The translations under genes and the position numbers were made by a program. The notes under the pieces are model-generated. The model saw only the letters and a program-made list of their open reading frames with translations. It was not told the origin of the DNA and did not search any database. Below, one piece after another: positions 9,278-18,249 of a DNA stretch of 64,000 nt; position 1 is the stretch's first letter, and the number at the start of each line of letters is the position of its first letter. Source of the stretch: Bacteroidales bacterium (GTDB lineage: Bacteria; Bacteroidota; Bacteroidia; Bacteroidales; UBA1715); contig JAFXAU010000012.1 of NCBI GenBank assembly GCA_017516865.1, forward strand, positions 1 through 64,000, written 5' to 3'.

Positions 9278-10735
9278 TTATTTTTGTGGAATATTTTTCA
9301 GTGCGTTGAGTAGCACGTTCCATGTTTTGCCTACCGATGCGATTTCCACGACTTCGTTTGGAGAATGCGGTCCTTTTATGTTCGGACCAAACGACACTGC
9401 TTCCATATTCGGGAAAGTGTCTGCAAAAATTCCGCATTCCAATCCGGCGTGAACAATGTCAACTTTGGGCTCTACGCCAAATTCGTCGGTACAAGCTTGT
9501 TTAACGACCGAAAGCAGTTTAGACTCCCATACGGGTTGCCAACCGGGGTATTCGCCCGAAAAATCCGCTTTCGCGCCATATAATTCAAAAATTGCTTTCT
9601 GGGCGTTTGCCAGTTGATGTTTGTTGTTTGCATCGATGCTTCGCAACAGACAGCCGATGGAAAGTTTTCCGTTTTCGGTTTTTACAAACGAGAGATTTGT
9701 AGATGTGTTGAGAATCTTGCAGTTATGATTCTCGTATTTTACCGCTCCGTTCGGACAATTCACAATGGCACGGATGATTCCCGCCGTCTGTTCTTGCGTG
9801 ATGGTCTTTGTCTCGGTGATAGTTTCCGCCGCAATACAAGAAAAATGCGGGTCGGTTTGGTAAAATTGTGATTGTTTTTCCTCGACAAACCGTTCGAACA
9901 TTTTATGGAACACGTTCTCGAACGAATAATTTATGGAAATTACAGCCGTAGCCTCGCGTGGAATGGCATTTCGCATATTTCCTCCGTTGAACGAAATCAA
10001 CCGCATGTCGGTTTTTTCCATTACTGCATACAAAAATTCGCACAGAACTTTGTTGGCATTCGCACGGTTGAGAATAATCTCAAAGCCCGAATGACCGCCC
10101 GTCAGTCCCGATACAGAGATTGTATAGACTTTTGTGTGTTCGCCGAGTGCGGAATATTCCAAATCGAACGTGAAATTTGCATCCAAACCGCCTGCACAGC
10201 CGATTGTGATTTCATTTTCGTTTTCGGTGTCGAGATTGATGAGGTATTTTGCAGAAAGGTCTGTCGGTTTGAGGGCAAATGCGCCCGTCATTCCTGTTTC
10301 CTCATCAATAGTAAATAGGGCATGGATTTCTCCATGCTCTATTGAATTTGAATCAAGAATTGCTAAAATCATTGCAACACCAATACCATTGTCGGCTCCG
10401 AGCGTTGTTCCGGCGGCACGGACGAAATTTCCGTCTATGTAGGCTTCGATTGGGTCGGTGAGAAAATTATGGTTGACATCGTTGCGTTTTTGTGGCACCA
10501 TGTCGACGTGTGCCTGTAACACAACTGGTTCCAAATTTTCAAAACCTTTGGTCGCTGGTTTTTCTATAAACACGTTGCCCGCCGAGTCTTGTCGATGCGT
10601 GAGATTGCGTTGTTTTGCAAAATCGAGAAGATATTTCGTTATTTTCTCCTCATGCTTCGACGGACGCGGAATCTGACAGATTTCGTCGAAACGCTGCCAG
10701 ATACAATTCGGTTGTAATGTTGCAATTTTAGACAT
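9278..10735 (-). CDS. pepD: Aminoacyl-histidine dipeptidase (M20 family)
   Basis: A 485-residue cytosolic metallo-dipeptidase of the PepD type (Xaa-His / non-specific dipeptidase), about the normal family length. Visible di-zinc site motifs: HVDMV (His, Asp), GADNGIG (bridging Asp) and DEETG (catalytic and metal Glu), followed by the lid-domain signature TGGHSGFEI. The N-terminus PNCIWQRFDEICQIPRPSKHEE is characteristic of the family. It is the last gene of a minus-strand run, 2 bp after the Crp-family regulator stop, so the two are probably co-transcribed. Role: hydrolysis of dipeptides from peptide uptake or turnover. Confidence 0.93.
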   Translation of the reverse strand: MSKIATLQPNCIWQRFDEICQIPRPSKHEEKITKYLLDFAKQRNLTHRQDSAGNVFIEKPATKGFENLEPVVLQAHVDMVPQKRNDVNHNFLTDPIEAYIDGNFVRAAGTTLGADNGIGVAMILAILDSNSIEHGEIHALFTIDEETGMTGAFALKPTDLSAKYLINLDTENENEITIGCAGGLDANFTFDLEYSALGEHTKVYTISVSGLTGGHSGFEIILNRANANKVLCEFLYAVMEKTDMRLISFNGGNMRNAIPREATAVISINYSFENVFHKMFERFVEEKQSQFYQTDPHFSCIAAETITETKTITQEQTAGIIRAIVNCPNGAVKYENHNCKILNTSTNLSFVKTENGKLSIGCLLRSIDANNKHQLANAQKAIFELYGAKADFSGEYPGWQPVWESKLLSVVKQACTDEFGVEPKVDIVHAGLECGIFADTFPNMEAVSFGPNIKGPHSPNEVVEIASVGKTWNVLLNALKNIPQK

Positions 10736-10737
10736 AC

Positions 10738-11427
10738 CTAATCTACCATGCTGACTGCTTCAAGACCTTGTCTATTCTTGATGTCAATAGTCTTTTTGTC
10801 AAGAACAATCAATCCTTCTTTTTCAAGGTCGCTCAACAAGCGAATTGCACTACCAGTCGAGATACCTGCATATTCAGCCAATTCGTTACGTGAAATGTTG
10901 ATGTCGATGAAATCGCTCTTGATAAGGTCTGCAATGATAAGAATGATTGTAGCCATACGTGCCTTGATTTGTTTTTGACCAAGGTCGGCGATTTGTTTCA
11001 TGAACACGTTTGTCTTTTTGCAAAGTGTTTCAAGCATAGCCGAAGCGAATTTGCTGTTTGACAATGCAAATTGCTGAGCCAAATTCTGTTCGAATACGGC
11101 AACGATTGAATCGCATAATGCAACAGCTGTAGCCTGATATGTTTCGTCGAACACAGTGCTGTATCCGAGAAGGTCAATTGGCAACTGCAAAGAAACGATA
11201 GTGTTTCTTTCGTGAGAACGGTTTTCGATACACGTTTTCGTAAGACCTCTCATCAAAATTGAGATGTCGTTTACTCTGTTCCCTTGTTTGAAAATTGTTT
11301 CGCCTTTTTTGTAAGGAATGAAACGAATACTTTTTGCCAATGCGGCAAACTCTTTTTCTGAAAGAGTCTTGATTGTCTTCTGTGCTTTCAATTCAGCCAG
11401 TAAGACTTCGTTACTTGGAATTTCCAT
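10738..11427 (-). CDS. Crp/Fnr-family transcriptional regulator
   Basis: 229 residues. The N-terminal cyclic-nucleotide-binding beta-roll (about 30-140) shows IPYKKGETIFKQGNRV and a long dimerisation helix follows; the C-terminal winged helix (about 165-225) contains ISRNELAEYAGISTGSAIRL, the recognition-helix region of Crp/Fnr proteins. No Cys cluster for an Fe-S centre is visible, so an oxygen-sensing Fnr role is not supported; the ligand is unknown. It sits 33 bp after hisIE and 2 bp before pepD. Possible targets cannot be read from the sequence. Confidence 0.88.
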   Translation of the reverse strand: MEIPSNEVLLAELKAQKTIKTLSEKEFAALAKSIRFIPYKKGETIFKQGNRVNDISILMRGLTKTCIENRSHERNTIVSLQLPIDLLGYSTVFDETYQATAVALCDSIVAVFEQNLAQQFALSNSKFASAMLETLCKKTNVFMKQIADLGQKQIKARMATIILIIADLIKSDFIDINISRNELAEYAGISTGSAIRLLSDLEKEGLIVLDKKTIDIKNRQGLEAVSMVD

Positions 11428-11460
11428 TGTTTAACATTTTATATTAATAAATCCGTTGGT

Positions 11461-12051
11461 TCATATTTGTTTTAATTTGTTTACGACATCTTCAATTTTG
11501 ATGTCTTTTGAAATCAGCAGTGCGAGAAGGTCGTACAGCAGTTCGGCGCTCTGTTCCGTCAATCCGTTCTTGTCGCCGTTAGTCGCCTGAATTACAGTCT
11601 TTACTGCAATTTCTCCGACTTCCTGTGCTAATTTATTTTTCCCTTTTTGCATCAATTTTGTTATTTCCGAATTTTCGGGAAGTGTTTTCAAAACTGATTC
11701 AATATTTGTAATGACGGGGGCAAGATTTGTTTCTTCAAACTTGTTTTCTTCCGCCCAACAAGTGTCGGTTCCCGTGTGACAGGTAGGACCAATCGGGTGT
11801 GCTTTAATCAGTAGCGTATCGTTGTCGCAGTCGACTTTGGCATTGACGAACATCAAGAAGTTTCCCGATGTTTCGCCTTTGGTCCACAGTGTCTGTCGCG
11901 AACGGCTGTAAAACGTAACTTTCCCCGTTTCGATTGTTTTGTCGTAGGCTTCTTGATTCATAAATCCGAGCATGAGAACGACACGAGTTTCTGCGTCCTG
12001 TATAATTGCAGGAATCAAACCGTCGGCATATTTCGAGAATTTAAGTTCCAT
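11461..12051 (-). CDS. hisIE: Bifunctional phosphoribosyl-AMP cyclohydrolase / phosphoribosyl-ATP pyrophosphatase
   Basis: 196 residues carrying the second and third steps of histidine biosynthesis. HisI part (about 1-105): [35 protein letters not shown] and DCDNDTLL, with metal-binding Asp/Cys residues including the CHTG-CW region. HisE part (about 108-196): [20 protein letters not shown] and [10 protein letters not shown] with the acidic metal-binding helix. The ATG at 12051 is chosen because it overlaps the hisF stop by one base (TAATG), implying translational coupling; the longer frame runs into hisF. Fusion of HisI and HisE is common in this phylum. Confidence 0.93.
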   Translation of the reverse strand: MELKFSKYADGLIPAIIQDAETRVVLMLGFMNQEAYDKTIETGKVTFYSRSRQTLWTKGETSGNFLMFVNAKVDCDNDTLLIKAHPIGPTCHTGTDTCWAEENKFEETNLAPVITNIESVLKTLPENSEITKLMQKGKNKLAQEVGEIAVKTVIQATNGDKNGLTEQSAELLYDLLALLISKDIKIEDVVNKLKQI

Positions 12052-12803
12052 TATCTGATAGGTATGTTTTGTTGTTTTAGGTATGCTTTTAATTCTGGAA
12101 TGGAAATTTCTTTGAAGTGGAAAATGCTTGCCGCCAAAGCTGCGTCGGCTTTTCCTTCGATAAATACATCTTTGAAATGTTCCATTGTTCCTGCTCCGCC
12201 TGATGCAATCACAGGTATGTCGACCATCTCGGAAACTTGTCGTGTGATTTCGCATGCAAAACCACCTTTGGTACCGTCGTGGTTCATCGATGTGAGAAGA
12301 ATTTCGCCCGCTCCGCGATTGTAAACTTCTTTCACCCAGTCGAGAGTTTTAATGTCGGTTGCCTGATGACCTCCGTGGGTGTGAACCATCCATACGTCGT
12401 CGTGCAGTTTTGTGTCGATTGCCACCACAATGCACTGCGAACCGAATTCTTTTGCCAAGTCGGTGACGAGTTGAGGATTATAAACTGCTGCTGAATTTAT
12501 AGTGATTTTATCGGCACCGGCGGCAAGCAGCACGCCCACATCGTGTACTGATTTTATTCCTCCGCCCACAGTGAACGGAATATTGAGATGCAGTGCGATT
12601 TTTTTTACCAATTCAGCAAACGTGTCGCGTCCTTCAATTGTTGCGGTAATGTCCAAAAAGGTAAGTTCGTCGGCACCTTGTTCCGCATACATCGCTCCCA
12701 ATTCCACTGGGTCGCCGGCATCGCGGAGGCCGAGAAAGTTAATCCCTTTCACGGTTCGGCCGTCTTTAATATCGAGACATGGTATGATTCGTTTGGCTAA
12801 CAT
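12051..12803 (-). CDS. hisF: Imidazole glycerol phosphate synthase cyclase subunit
   Basis: 250-residue TIM barrel. The start [20 protein letters not shown] and the phosphate-binding loops FTVGGGIKS and [11 protein letters not shown] are canonical; catalytic Asp residues are seen in CLDIKDG and in VVAIDTK. It uses ammonia from a HisH subunit (not in this window) to close the imidazole ring. It overlaps the end of gldG by 7 bp and couples to hisIE through TAATG, so the his pair is embedded in the gldFG transcript rather than in a full his operon. Confidence 0.96.
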   Translation of the reverse strand: MLAKRIIPCLDIKDGRTVKGINFLGLRDAGDPVELGAMYAEQGADELTFLDITATIEGRDTFAELVKKIALHLNIPFTVGGGIKSVHDVGVLLAAGADKITINSAAVYNPQLVTDLAKEFGSQCIVVAIDTKLHDDVWMVHTHGGHQATDIKTLDWVKEVYNRGAGEILLTSMNHDGTKGGFACEITRQVSEMVDIPVIASGGAGTMEHFKDVFIEGKADAALAASIFHFKEISIPELKAYLKQQNIPIR

Positions 12804-14530
12804 GTTTGGGAGTATTTACGTTTTCTAATAATATATGCGACAAGCCCGATAAGCCAGATGAAAATAATTGGCAGAACAACATTGGTGACTTGCCATATTT
12901 TTTTCTCGTCGACAATTCTGTTTTTGTTCAACAATCGTATAGTGATTTCTCGTGAACGGATTGAAATCAAATCGGAATCGCCGCAAAGATGATTGACTGC
13001 ATTTATAAGAAAATCCATATTCCCCATGTACGTCCGTTGGTCAAATGAGAAATACTTATAGTAGTACAACGGTTTCGGCATTGTGTCGTTGTTGTTTACT
13101 TCGATTTCGTTGCGAATGATGTCGCCGTCGGAAACTACAATGATTCTATTTTGTTCAGAAATATTTTTCCGTGTGAATCTGTTTGGCAGGTCGTCTTCAG
13201 CAATCGGCGATTTACGCGAAAGGAATAAAGAATTTGCCTGACCTTCAATTAAAACGCCTGTCGGGATGTAATATTTATTGAAGAACTCTTTGTCTGGTCG
13301 GTTCTGTAATACGTTGAATCCAACTGTGTTAGGGGTCGGAACGATTCGTGAATATGCCGATGAAGTAAGCAAGACCGTTTTCGATAAATTCCCGTTTCCT
13401 GCAAGTGTGTCAATTGTACTTGCAAATTCGGCTTTCACCACGTCGATGTTTTGAGTTATCGGGTGATTGGTCGTTGGTTTTAGCAAAGGATAATAATACC
13501 ACGGCACAGGTGCGAACCGAGGTTGTTCTCCGAAGTTTGCCACGTTCATCGGAATTTTAGCACATTGGTTGTCGAGCAGAATGTTTGCATTTATGCGGAT
13601 GCCAATATTAAACAACAAATCGGCAAAATTAAGGTCTTTCGGCATTGCAAACGTGAACGGACTTGTCTTGAGCGAATCAATATTGACCGAAATATTGTCG
13701 GTAAGAAACATGACGTTTCCATTGTGCATCATGTATTGGTCGATGATGAATTTGTCCGTTTCGGTGAACGGCTGTGTCGGTTCTACAATGATGAGTGCGT
13801 CGTATTTGTCAAGAGAATCAAGCAGTTGCTTTGACGAAACTCTATCTACGTTGTACAAATCAAGTAACGAAACAGTTGCACTATATGTATGTAGCAACGA
13901 TGTCTCGCCGTGTCCCGTAAGGAATGCAACGTTTTTACGGTTTGTTGCCGTCAGTTGTTTTATCGCCTTAATACATTGGTATTCAAAATCTTGTAATGCT
14001 TTGTTGATTTGTTCTTCTGGCGAGTTTCCCACAATGTTCGTCAACAAATTCACGGTGACGTATTTTTGTGACGTTGAGATAATCATTCCAGGAATAATGT
14101 AGCGTTGAACTAATTTTCCGCTTTCGTCTTCTTCTTGAATAGTGTAGGGCGATAACCCGTATTCCTTATGCAGTCTCGAAATCGTATGTTTGAAACTGTT
14201 TTTCCCGTCGCCGATTGTTTGTGGGTCAATGAATTTTACAAGAAAATGGTCTTTTCCTGCAATTTGTTGAAATTCATTAAGATAATCGGAGATTTCGCGT
14301 TGCATTTTTACAAATGAAAGTGGAATGTCGCCTGACAAATATACCGTCACGCGGATTGTGTCATCTAAATTTTCAAGAACGTCTTTGGTTTCGTCCGTCA
14401 GCGTGTAACGTCCGTCTTCGGTCAAGTCGGCTCTGAAATACACCATGCTGCTAATCCACAGTAACACGGCGAGAGACAATACTGCAATTGCGATTTTAGA
14501 AAATAAAGTATAAGTTTTTCCTTCCGTCAT
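12797..14530 (-). CDS. gldG: Gliding-motility-type ABC transporter substrate-binding protein GldG
   Basis: 577 residues with one N-terminal TM segment (about 11-31) and one near the C-terminus ([20 protein letters not shown]), and a large extracytoplasmic domain between them beginning [20 protein letters not shown], the family signature. GldG pairs with GldF and the ATPase GldA as an ABC complex linked to gliding in Flavobacteriia; non-gliding Bacteroidales also keep it, so motility is not implied. The ATG at 14530 is chosen because it follows the gldF stop by 1 bp and the upstream extension lies within gldF. gldA is not present in the window. Confidence 0.88.
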   Translation of the reverse strand: MTEGKTYTLFSKIAIAVLSLAVLLWISSMVYFRADLTEDGRYTLTDETKDVLENLDDTIRVTVYLSGDIPLSFVKMQREISDYLNEFQQIAGKDHFLVKFIDPQTIGDGKNSFKHTISRLHKEYGLSPYTIQEEDESGKLVQRYIIPGMIISTSQKYVTVNLLTNIVGNSPEEQINKALQDFEYQCIKAIKQLTATNRKNVAFLTGHGETSLLHTYSATVSLLDLYNVDRVSSKQLLDSLDKYDALIIVEPTQPFTETDKFIIDQYMMHNGNVMFLTDNISVNIDSLKTSPFTFAMPKDLNFADLLFNIGIRINANILLDNQCAKIPMNVANFGEQPRFAPVPWYYYPLLKPTTNHPITQNIDVVKAEFASTIDTLAGNGNLSKTVLLTSSAYSRIVPTPNTVGFNVLQNRPDKEFFNKYYIPTGVLIEGQANSLFLSRKSPIAEDDLPNRFTRKNISEQNRIIVVSDGDIIRNEIEVNNNDTMPKPLYYYKYFSFDQRTYMGNMDFLINAVNHLCGDSDLISIRSREITIRLLNKNRIVDEKKIWQVTNVVLPIIFIWLIGLVAYIIRKRKYSQTC

Positions 14531-14531
14531 A

Positions 14532-15254
14532 TTATTTCCTTTTTTTCGCAATTGACAAAGTTGTAAAATAAATGCATAACGCAATCACACCTACAAAGTA
14601 GACAATGTCGCGGGAGTCTATCACACCTCGTTGAATTGACAAATAATGCTCGTTGATACCGACATTGGTCAGGAATGACAAGCCCGGAACAAGTTCGGCG
14701 ATAAAATCAAAGCCCGTATATAACAAGAAACATGCAGTTGCCGTAATGATGAACGAAACAATCTGATTTTCGGTCAGTGACGAAATCAGTGCACCGATTG
14801 CGGTGTAAATTCCGCCGATGAAAAACAAACCGATGTAGCCGCCGATTGTAGCTCCCACGTCGATGTTTCCTACAGGACTCCCTAATGCGTATGTTGTGAT
14901 AAAATAGAGCAGGGTCGGTACTAACGCACAGAATAGTAGGGCGATTCCTGCCAGGAATTTTCCCATTACGATGGAAAAATCAGAAATCGGCATGGTCAGT
15001 AATAATTCTATTGTTCCCGATTTGATTTCTTCGCTGAAAAAACGCATTGTGATTGCTGGAATGAGGAATAAAAACACCCATGGAGCAATGATAAACAAGC
15101 CTTCGATGCTCGCGTATCCAGAATTGAGAATATTCAAGTTCCCATCGAATACGAAAAGGAATAACCCTGTAATACATAAAAATACAGTCAGTACCAAGTA
15201 CCCTATCAGGGAACTGAAAAAACTCGATATTTCTTTTCTAAATAACGAAATCAT
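14532..15254 (-). CDS. gldF: ABC-2 type permease GldF
   Basis: 240 residues starting MISLFRKEISSFFSSLIGYL, with six hydrophobic segments and the ABC-2 motif FFSEEIKSGTIELLLTMPIS, the coupling region of this permease type. It is the membrane partner of GldG, which starts 1 bp after its stop. The ATG at 15254 matches the normal N-terminus of the family; a longer frame to 15308 adds a non-conserved leader. First gene of the run gldF-gldG-hisF-hisIE-crp-pepD. Confidence 0.88.
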   Translation of the reverse strand: MISLFRKEISSFFSSLIGYLVLTVFLCITGLFLFVFDGNLNILNSGYASIEGLFIIAPWVFLFLIPAITMRFFSEEIKSGTIELLLTMPISDFSIVMGKFLAGIALLFCALVPTLLYFITTYALGSPVGNIDVGATIGGYIGLFFIGGIYTAIGALISSLTENQIVSFIITATACFLLYTGFDFIAELVPGLSFLTNVGINEHYLSIQRGVIDSRDIVYFVGVIALCIYFTTLSIAKKRK

Positions 15255-15270
15255 GATAAAAACATCACTG

Positions 15271-15278
15271 CAAATATA
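15271..15278 (-). promoter_or_regulatory. -7 promoter box TATATTTG for the gldF run
   Basis: Minus-strand match to TAnnTTTG, 16 bp upstream of the gldF ATG. No clear -33 element. Confidence 0.4.
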
Positions 15279-15404
15279 ACAATTATTTGTTTTTTTTGAA
15301 GAAAGCATGTGTAAATGACTGCCAATTTTTACTGAAATGTATAAAATTGAGACTGAAAATAATGTATTGTCAATAAATAAAAAGGAATTTATCTACTTTG
15401 TGAT

Positions 15405-15438
15405 GAGATGTCACTCTCTGCTCCGCTCGACATGACGG
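15405..15438 (+). repeat. Dispersed intergenic repeat, copy C
   Basis: GAGATGTCACTCTCTGCTCC then GCTCGACATGACGG: same frame of conserved words (GAGATG, TCACT, CG, ATGACG) as the copies at 296-323 and 26334-26361, with a longer centre. Confidence 0.5.
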
Positions 15439-15783
15439 TGCAATGTTTTGAAGCCGTCTGCTTCGGGAAATAATATAAATTCGGCTTGTGACGATAACTA
15501 ATAGAATACGATAATGTTTTTGGAAAAAAGAGTTGAGAGATGTAAAACGAAAGTTGAGAGTGGTAGGTAGGGTGATTGTCGACCTTTGTTGTTCAATTTT
15601 AAGCAGAAAAATACCTAATGAAGGGCGTATTTAGAGTTCTTGGAGATATTAAGTCTATAAAAAAGGGATATTTAGATAAATTTTTGCTATTAAATTCGGA
15701 GTTATATTTGTTTGAATTTCAAATATTTCTTGATTATTGGGGTAGGTTCAGGGGAAAAAAATTGTAAGAAAATCTATTTCTCG

Positions 15784-15814
15784 CTTGTTTTGTAAGGAGA
15801 AAACAGTATCTTCG
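15784..15814 (+). promoter_or_regulatory. Promoter of sRNA candidate 1
   Basis: CTTG (15784-15787), 19-nt spacer, TATCTTCG (15807-15814): a near-consensus Bacteroidota promoter with no ORF downstream. Confidence 0.45.
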
Positions 15815-15819
15815 CATTG

Positions 15820-15914
15820 GAAAATAAAAATGCATTTAAATGATAATATAACCCACGTAACCAATCATTTTTATGACAAATGGGCTGACAAATTTAGTTT
15901 GTCGGCCTTTTTTT
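15820..15914 (+). ncRNA. Candidate small RNA 1 (about 95 nt)
   Basis: Bounded by the promoter at 15784-15814 and an intrinsic terminator at 15882-15914. No start codon leads to a sensible peptide. Near the 3' end it has the word GTAACCAATCAT (15857-15868) and then CAAATGGG, both repeated in the neighbouring candidate. The 5' boundary is estimated as about 6 nt after the -7 box. Could be an independent sRNA or a shortened copy of candidate 2. Confidence 0.45.
15882..15914 (+). terminator. Intrinsic terminator of sRNA candidate 1
   Basis: Stem GGCTGACAAA / TTTGTCGGCC (one wobble), 5-nt loop, followed by seven T. Confidence 0.8.
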
Positions 15915-15948
15915 GTAAAAAAAATTTGAATTATTATCAGTAAAAAGC

Positions 15949-15977
15949 CTTGTTGCATGAATTTTTGTATATCTTTG
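15949..15977 (+). promoter_or_regulatory. Promoter of sRNA candidate 2
   Basis: CTTG (15949-15952), 17-nt spacer, TATCTTTG (15970-15977), which is a perfect TAnnTTTG match. Confidence 0.55.
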
Positions 15978-15983
15978 CGCCAA

Positions 15984-16205
15984 AACTACTGAAAAGGTGA
16001 TACATAACAAATACATCAGATTATATTGGGCAATAAAGCGTCTGCTTTGTGACAGGGCAAACGTATGAATTTATAGAAAAATTGAACTGAAAAGACGAAG
16101 AAGGTTGGAAACTTCTTTTAAACTTGAACGAGTTCAAGTAACCAATCATGACCAATAGTTCAATGGGAGAAGGTCGGCAGATATATTGTCGGCCTTCATT
16201 TTTGT
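15984..16205 (+). ncRNA. Candidate small RNA 2 (about 220 nt)
   Basis: Starts after a consensus promoter and ends at an intrinsic terminator (16169-16205); radC lies convergent, so there is no downstream gene for it to lead. Visible secondary structure: long-range pair ATTGAACT (16081-16088) with AGTTCAAT (16157-16164), enclosing hairpins AAGAAG/CTTCTT and ACTTGAA-CGAG-TTCAAGT. The 3' module GTAACCAATCAT (16138-16149) and the terminator repeat those of candidate 1. Length and a largely base-paired form are compatible with a 6S-type RNA or the Bacteroidales-1 RNA class (also defined by promoter and terminator), but I cannot verify either. Confidence 0.55.
16169..16205 (+). terminator. Intrinsic terminator of sRNA candidate 2
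   Basis: Stem GAAGGTCGGC / GTCGGCCTTC with two G-T wobbles, loop AGATATATT, then ATTTTTG. The right arm is nearly identical to that of the first terminator. Confidence 0.75.
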
Positions 16206-16214
16206 GAAAATATG

Positions 16215-16898
16215 TTATAGCAGCCCTTCGTCGCAGAAACTAAAATAGTTTTTCCCTGAAATTATTATGTGGTCTAACACGTGGCAGTCTATGAGCCGTA
16301 AGGCGTTTGCAATCTGTACCGTAATTTTTCTGTCTTCTTCGCTGGGCGAACAATTCTCCGAAGGATGGTTGTGGCAAAGAATTACTCCCGATGCAAGTAG
16401 TGATATTGCATGACGTGCAATGATTTTTGTGTCAACCGTTGTTTGCGTCACACCGCCTATGCTGATGCGTTTCTCGTCTATTACTACATTCTTATTGTTG
16501 AGGTAGATTGTCCAAAATTCTTCGTTTTTCAAGTCGGCGAGTTTTGGGTGCATCAGATTGAATATTTCCTTGCTGGAACGGATAGTGGCTTGTTGCCGTG
16601 CGTCGGCGATGTTTCTTCGTCTGCCAAGTTCTATTGCCGCAATGAGCGTAATTGCTTTTGCCGCTCCTATTCCCTTTATTTTCTGAAAATCGTCTAATCC
16701 AAGTTTCCCAAGTTCGTTGAGATTGTTGTGACCTAACGAGAATATTCGTTTAGCCAAATCTATGGCGGATTCGTTTCGTGTTCCGCTTCCCAAGAGTATT
16801 GCCAAAAGTTCTGTTTCGGTAAGTGCGGCGGCGCCGTGTTTCTGTAATTTCTCACGCGGACGGTCTTCTTCCGCCCAAGTTTTAATTGAGTTGTTCAT
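16215..16898 (-). CDS. radC: RadC-family JAB-domain protein
   Basis: 227 residues, full length for the family. N-terminal helix-hairpin-helix region (LTETELLAILLGSGTRNESA and FQKIKGIGAAKAITLIAAIE), then a JAB/MPN metalloprotease-like domain with the JAMM-type motif HNHPSENCSPSEED. The real function is unsettled: the historic link to RadC DNA repair is doubtful, and roles in DNA processing or phage defence contexts have been suggested. Its stop is close to the convergent sRNA terminator. It is separated from the upstream FISUMP gene by a strong terminator, so it is probably transcribed alone. Confidence 0.93.
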   Translation of the reverse strand: MNNSIKTWAEEDRPREKLQKHGAAALTETELLAILLGSGTRNESAIDLAKRIFSLGHNNLNELGKLGLDDFQKIKGIGAAKAITLIAAIELGRRRNIADARQQATIRSSKEIFNLMHPKLADLKNEEFWTIYLNNKNVVIDEKRISIGGVTQTTVDTKIIARHAISLLASGVILCHNHPSENCSPSEEDRKITVQIANALRLIDCHVLDHIIISGKNYFSFCDEGLL

Positions 16899-16909
16899 GT
16901 TGCGCTTTT

Positions 16910-16949
16910 TTAAAAACGGAAGTGTTTCCGTGGTGGAGAAACACTTCCG
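16910..16949 (-). terminator. Intrinsic terminator after the FISUMP lipoprotein gene
   Basis: 12-bp perfect stem CGGAAGTGTTTC / GAAACACTTCCG with a 9-nt loop; on the minus strand it is followed by a T5 tract. It lies only 7 bp after the lipoprotein stop and ends before radC begins. Confidence 0.85.
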
Positions 16950-16955
16950 TGTATT

Positions 16956-18245
16956 TTAATCCTTAAAGCATCGTACGCTTAGTCCCGATTTCTCGTACAT
17001 TTTAAAACGTATGACGCCGTTATAACTAGTATCAATTTGTCGTACCCAAACGTAGTCGCCGTTTTCGTCAGTACCAGTTGTTGAAGACCAGTACACGCCT
17101 GCTTCGCCTAATTGGGCATACGTTCCGTTTATGCTTGCATAGCCTCCGTAGTCAAATCCGTAATCCGAAACCATTTTCTTTACCACGTTGGCGTCGGCAC
17201 CTCTGTTTATTTCCGTAATGCCGCTTTTAGTAAGGTCGGCAGCCGACATGCCGAGTGCCTGCTCGAAAATCATCCATTCAACGTCAGAAGGAATGTGGTA
17301 GCCGTTAGGACAAATTCCTTGAACATTGGTGATGTTTCCTTGCGATGAAAGTGTTTCGTATTGTGCTAAAATTGCCGAAGTAACCGAGGTTGCAATGGAG
17401 TCGGCAACGGCAATAGAAACTGCATTTGCAGTCTTTTCTGCGATTTTTGCCATTGTTCCAGAATCCATGTATTGCAAGATGTTGGATTCGTTCACGGCGT
17501 TGACAATTGCTACGGAAACTCTTGTGTTTACGATTGTTTCGACGTTGGAGATGTCAATTGACTCGTTCGAACCGTAAAGTGCTTCTTCCAAACCGTTTAC
17601 GATAGCTGTTTTAATACATTCCTGTAAATAAGTCAAACCGATTTGTCTTCCCGATGCGTTTTTTTCTATTTCTTTTTCGGTGGCAGTTGCGTATTTTGTC
17701 GCAATCGTATTTGCCAATGCTGTTATTTGAGCTTGAGAACGAATGTCTTCAATGTAGTCGGCAATGCCGTTTTGATTAGCGTCGGCAACAACAAAAGCAT
17801 TGTTCTTCATAGACGATTGTGCAGCATTTACAATAGTTTCGTAGGCGTATAAACCTCCATTTTTAGAACAATATTTTTCCAAGTTGTGATAGCACAATTT
17901 TTCACCAACAGGTACGGCGCTTTCTGTTTCGTTGGAACCACTGCCTCCTTGACCTCCTTGTCCACCTTCACCGTCTTCGCCAGAATCAGAAGACGAACCA
18001 GAATAGAATCGAGAACCGTCAGGATTTTGGCTAATGTTGAGGTTTGTCCCTAACACACCAATGGTTTTGTCGTTCGCATCAATTTTTCCGTCTCCGTTGG
18101 AGTCGTAACGAATTGGCTCGTTTTCTTTAAGAATTTCACCTTGGTATTCAATGCATCCGTCTGGAACCTCCGTTCTGGTTCGGTCTTTACAAGCAGTAGC
18201 GGATAAGAGAATCAATCCAAGAATAATGAAAATATGTTTTTTCAT
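16956..18245 (-). CDS. FISUMP-domain lipoprotein with EF-hand-like loops
   Basis: 429 residues. Signal peptide with lipobox SATAC (Cys19). Residues 48-60 form a calcium-binding-type loop (DSNGDGKIDANDK) and about 154-166 a second, weaker one (DANQNGIADYIED). A Gly/Ser/Glu-rich linker lies between about 80 and 108. The middle third is Ala/Ile/Val-rich and helical. The C-terminal 120 residues match the Fibrobacter succinogenes major paralogous (FISUMP) domain: CPNGYHIPSDVEWMIFEQAL, YGGYA, GVYWSST and a terminal SVRCFKD. The domain is common in secreted proteins of fibre-degrading and gut Bacteroidota, function unknown. It follows pyrH by 4 bp. Confidence 0.75.
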   Translation of the reverse strand: MKKHIFIILGLILLSATACKDRTRTEVPDGCIEYQGEILKENEPIRYDSNGDGKIDANDKTIGVLGTNLNISQNPDGSRFYSGSSSDSGEDGEGGQGGQGGSGSNETESAVPVGEKLCYHNLEKYCSKNGGLYAYETIVNAAQSSMKNNAFVVADANQNGIADYIEDIRSQAQITALANTIATKYATATEKEIEKNASGRQIGLTYLQECIKTAIVNGLEEALYGSNESIDISNVETIVNTRVSVAIVNAVNESNILQYMDSGTMAKIAEKTANAVSIAVADSIATSVTSAILAQYETLSSQGNITNVQGICPNGYHIPSDVEWMIFEQALGMSAADLTKSGITEINRGADANVVKKMVSDYGFDYGGYASINGTYAQLGEAGVYWSSTTGTDENGDYVWVRQIDTSYNGVIRFKMYEKSGLSVRCFKD

Positions 18246-18249
18246 ATTA

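Larger units (their letters stand above)
15255..16214. other. 960-bp region with no protein gene; holds sRNA candidates
   Basis: No plausible CDS on either strand. Contents: a TATATTTG box for gldF (minus), a dispersed repeat copy, about 330 bp without visible structure (15440-15780), then two tandem promoter-to-terminator units on the plus strand. Confidence 0.65.
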
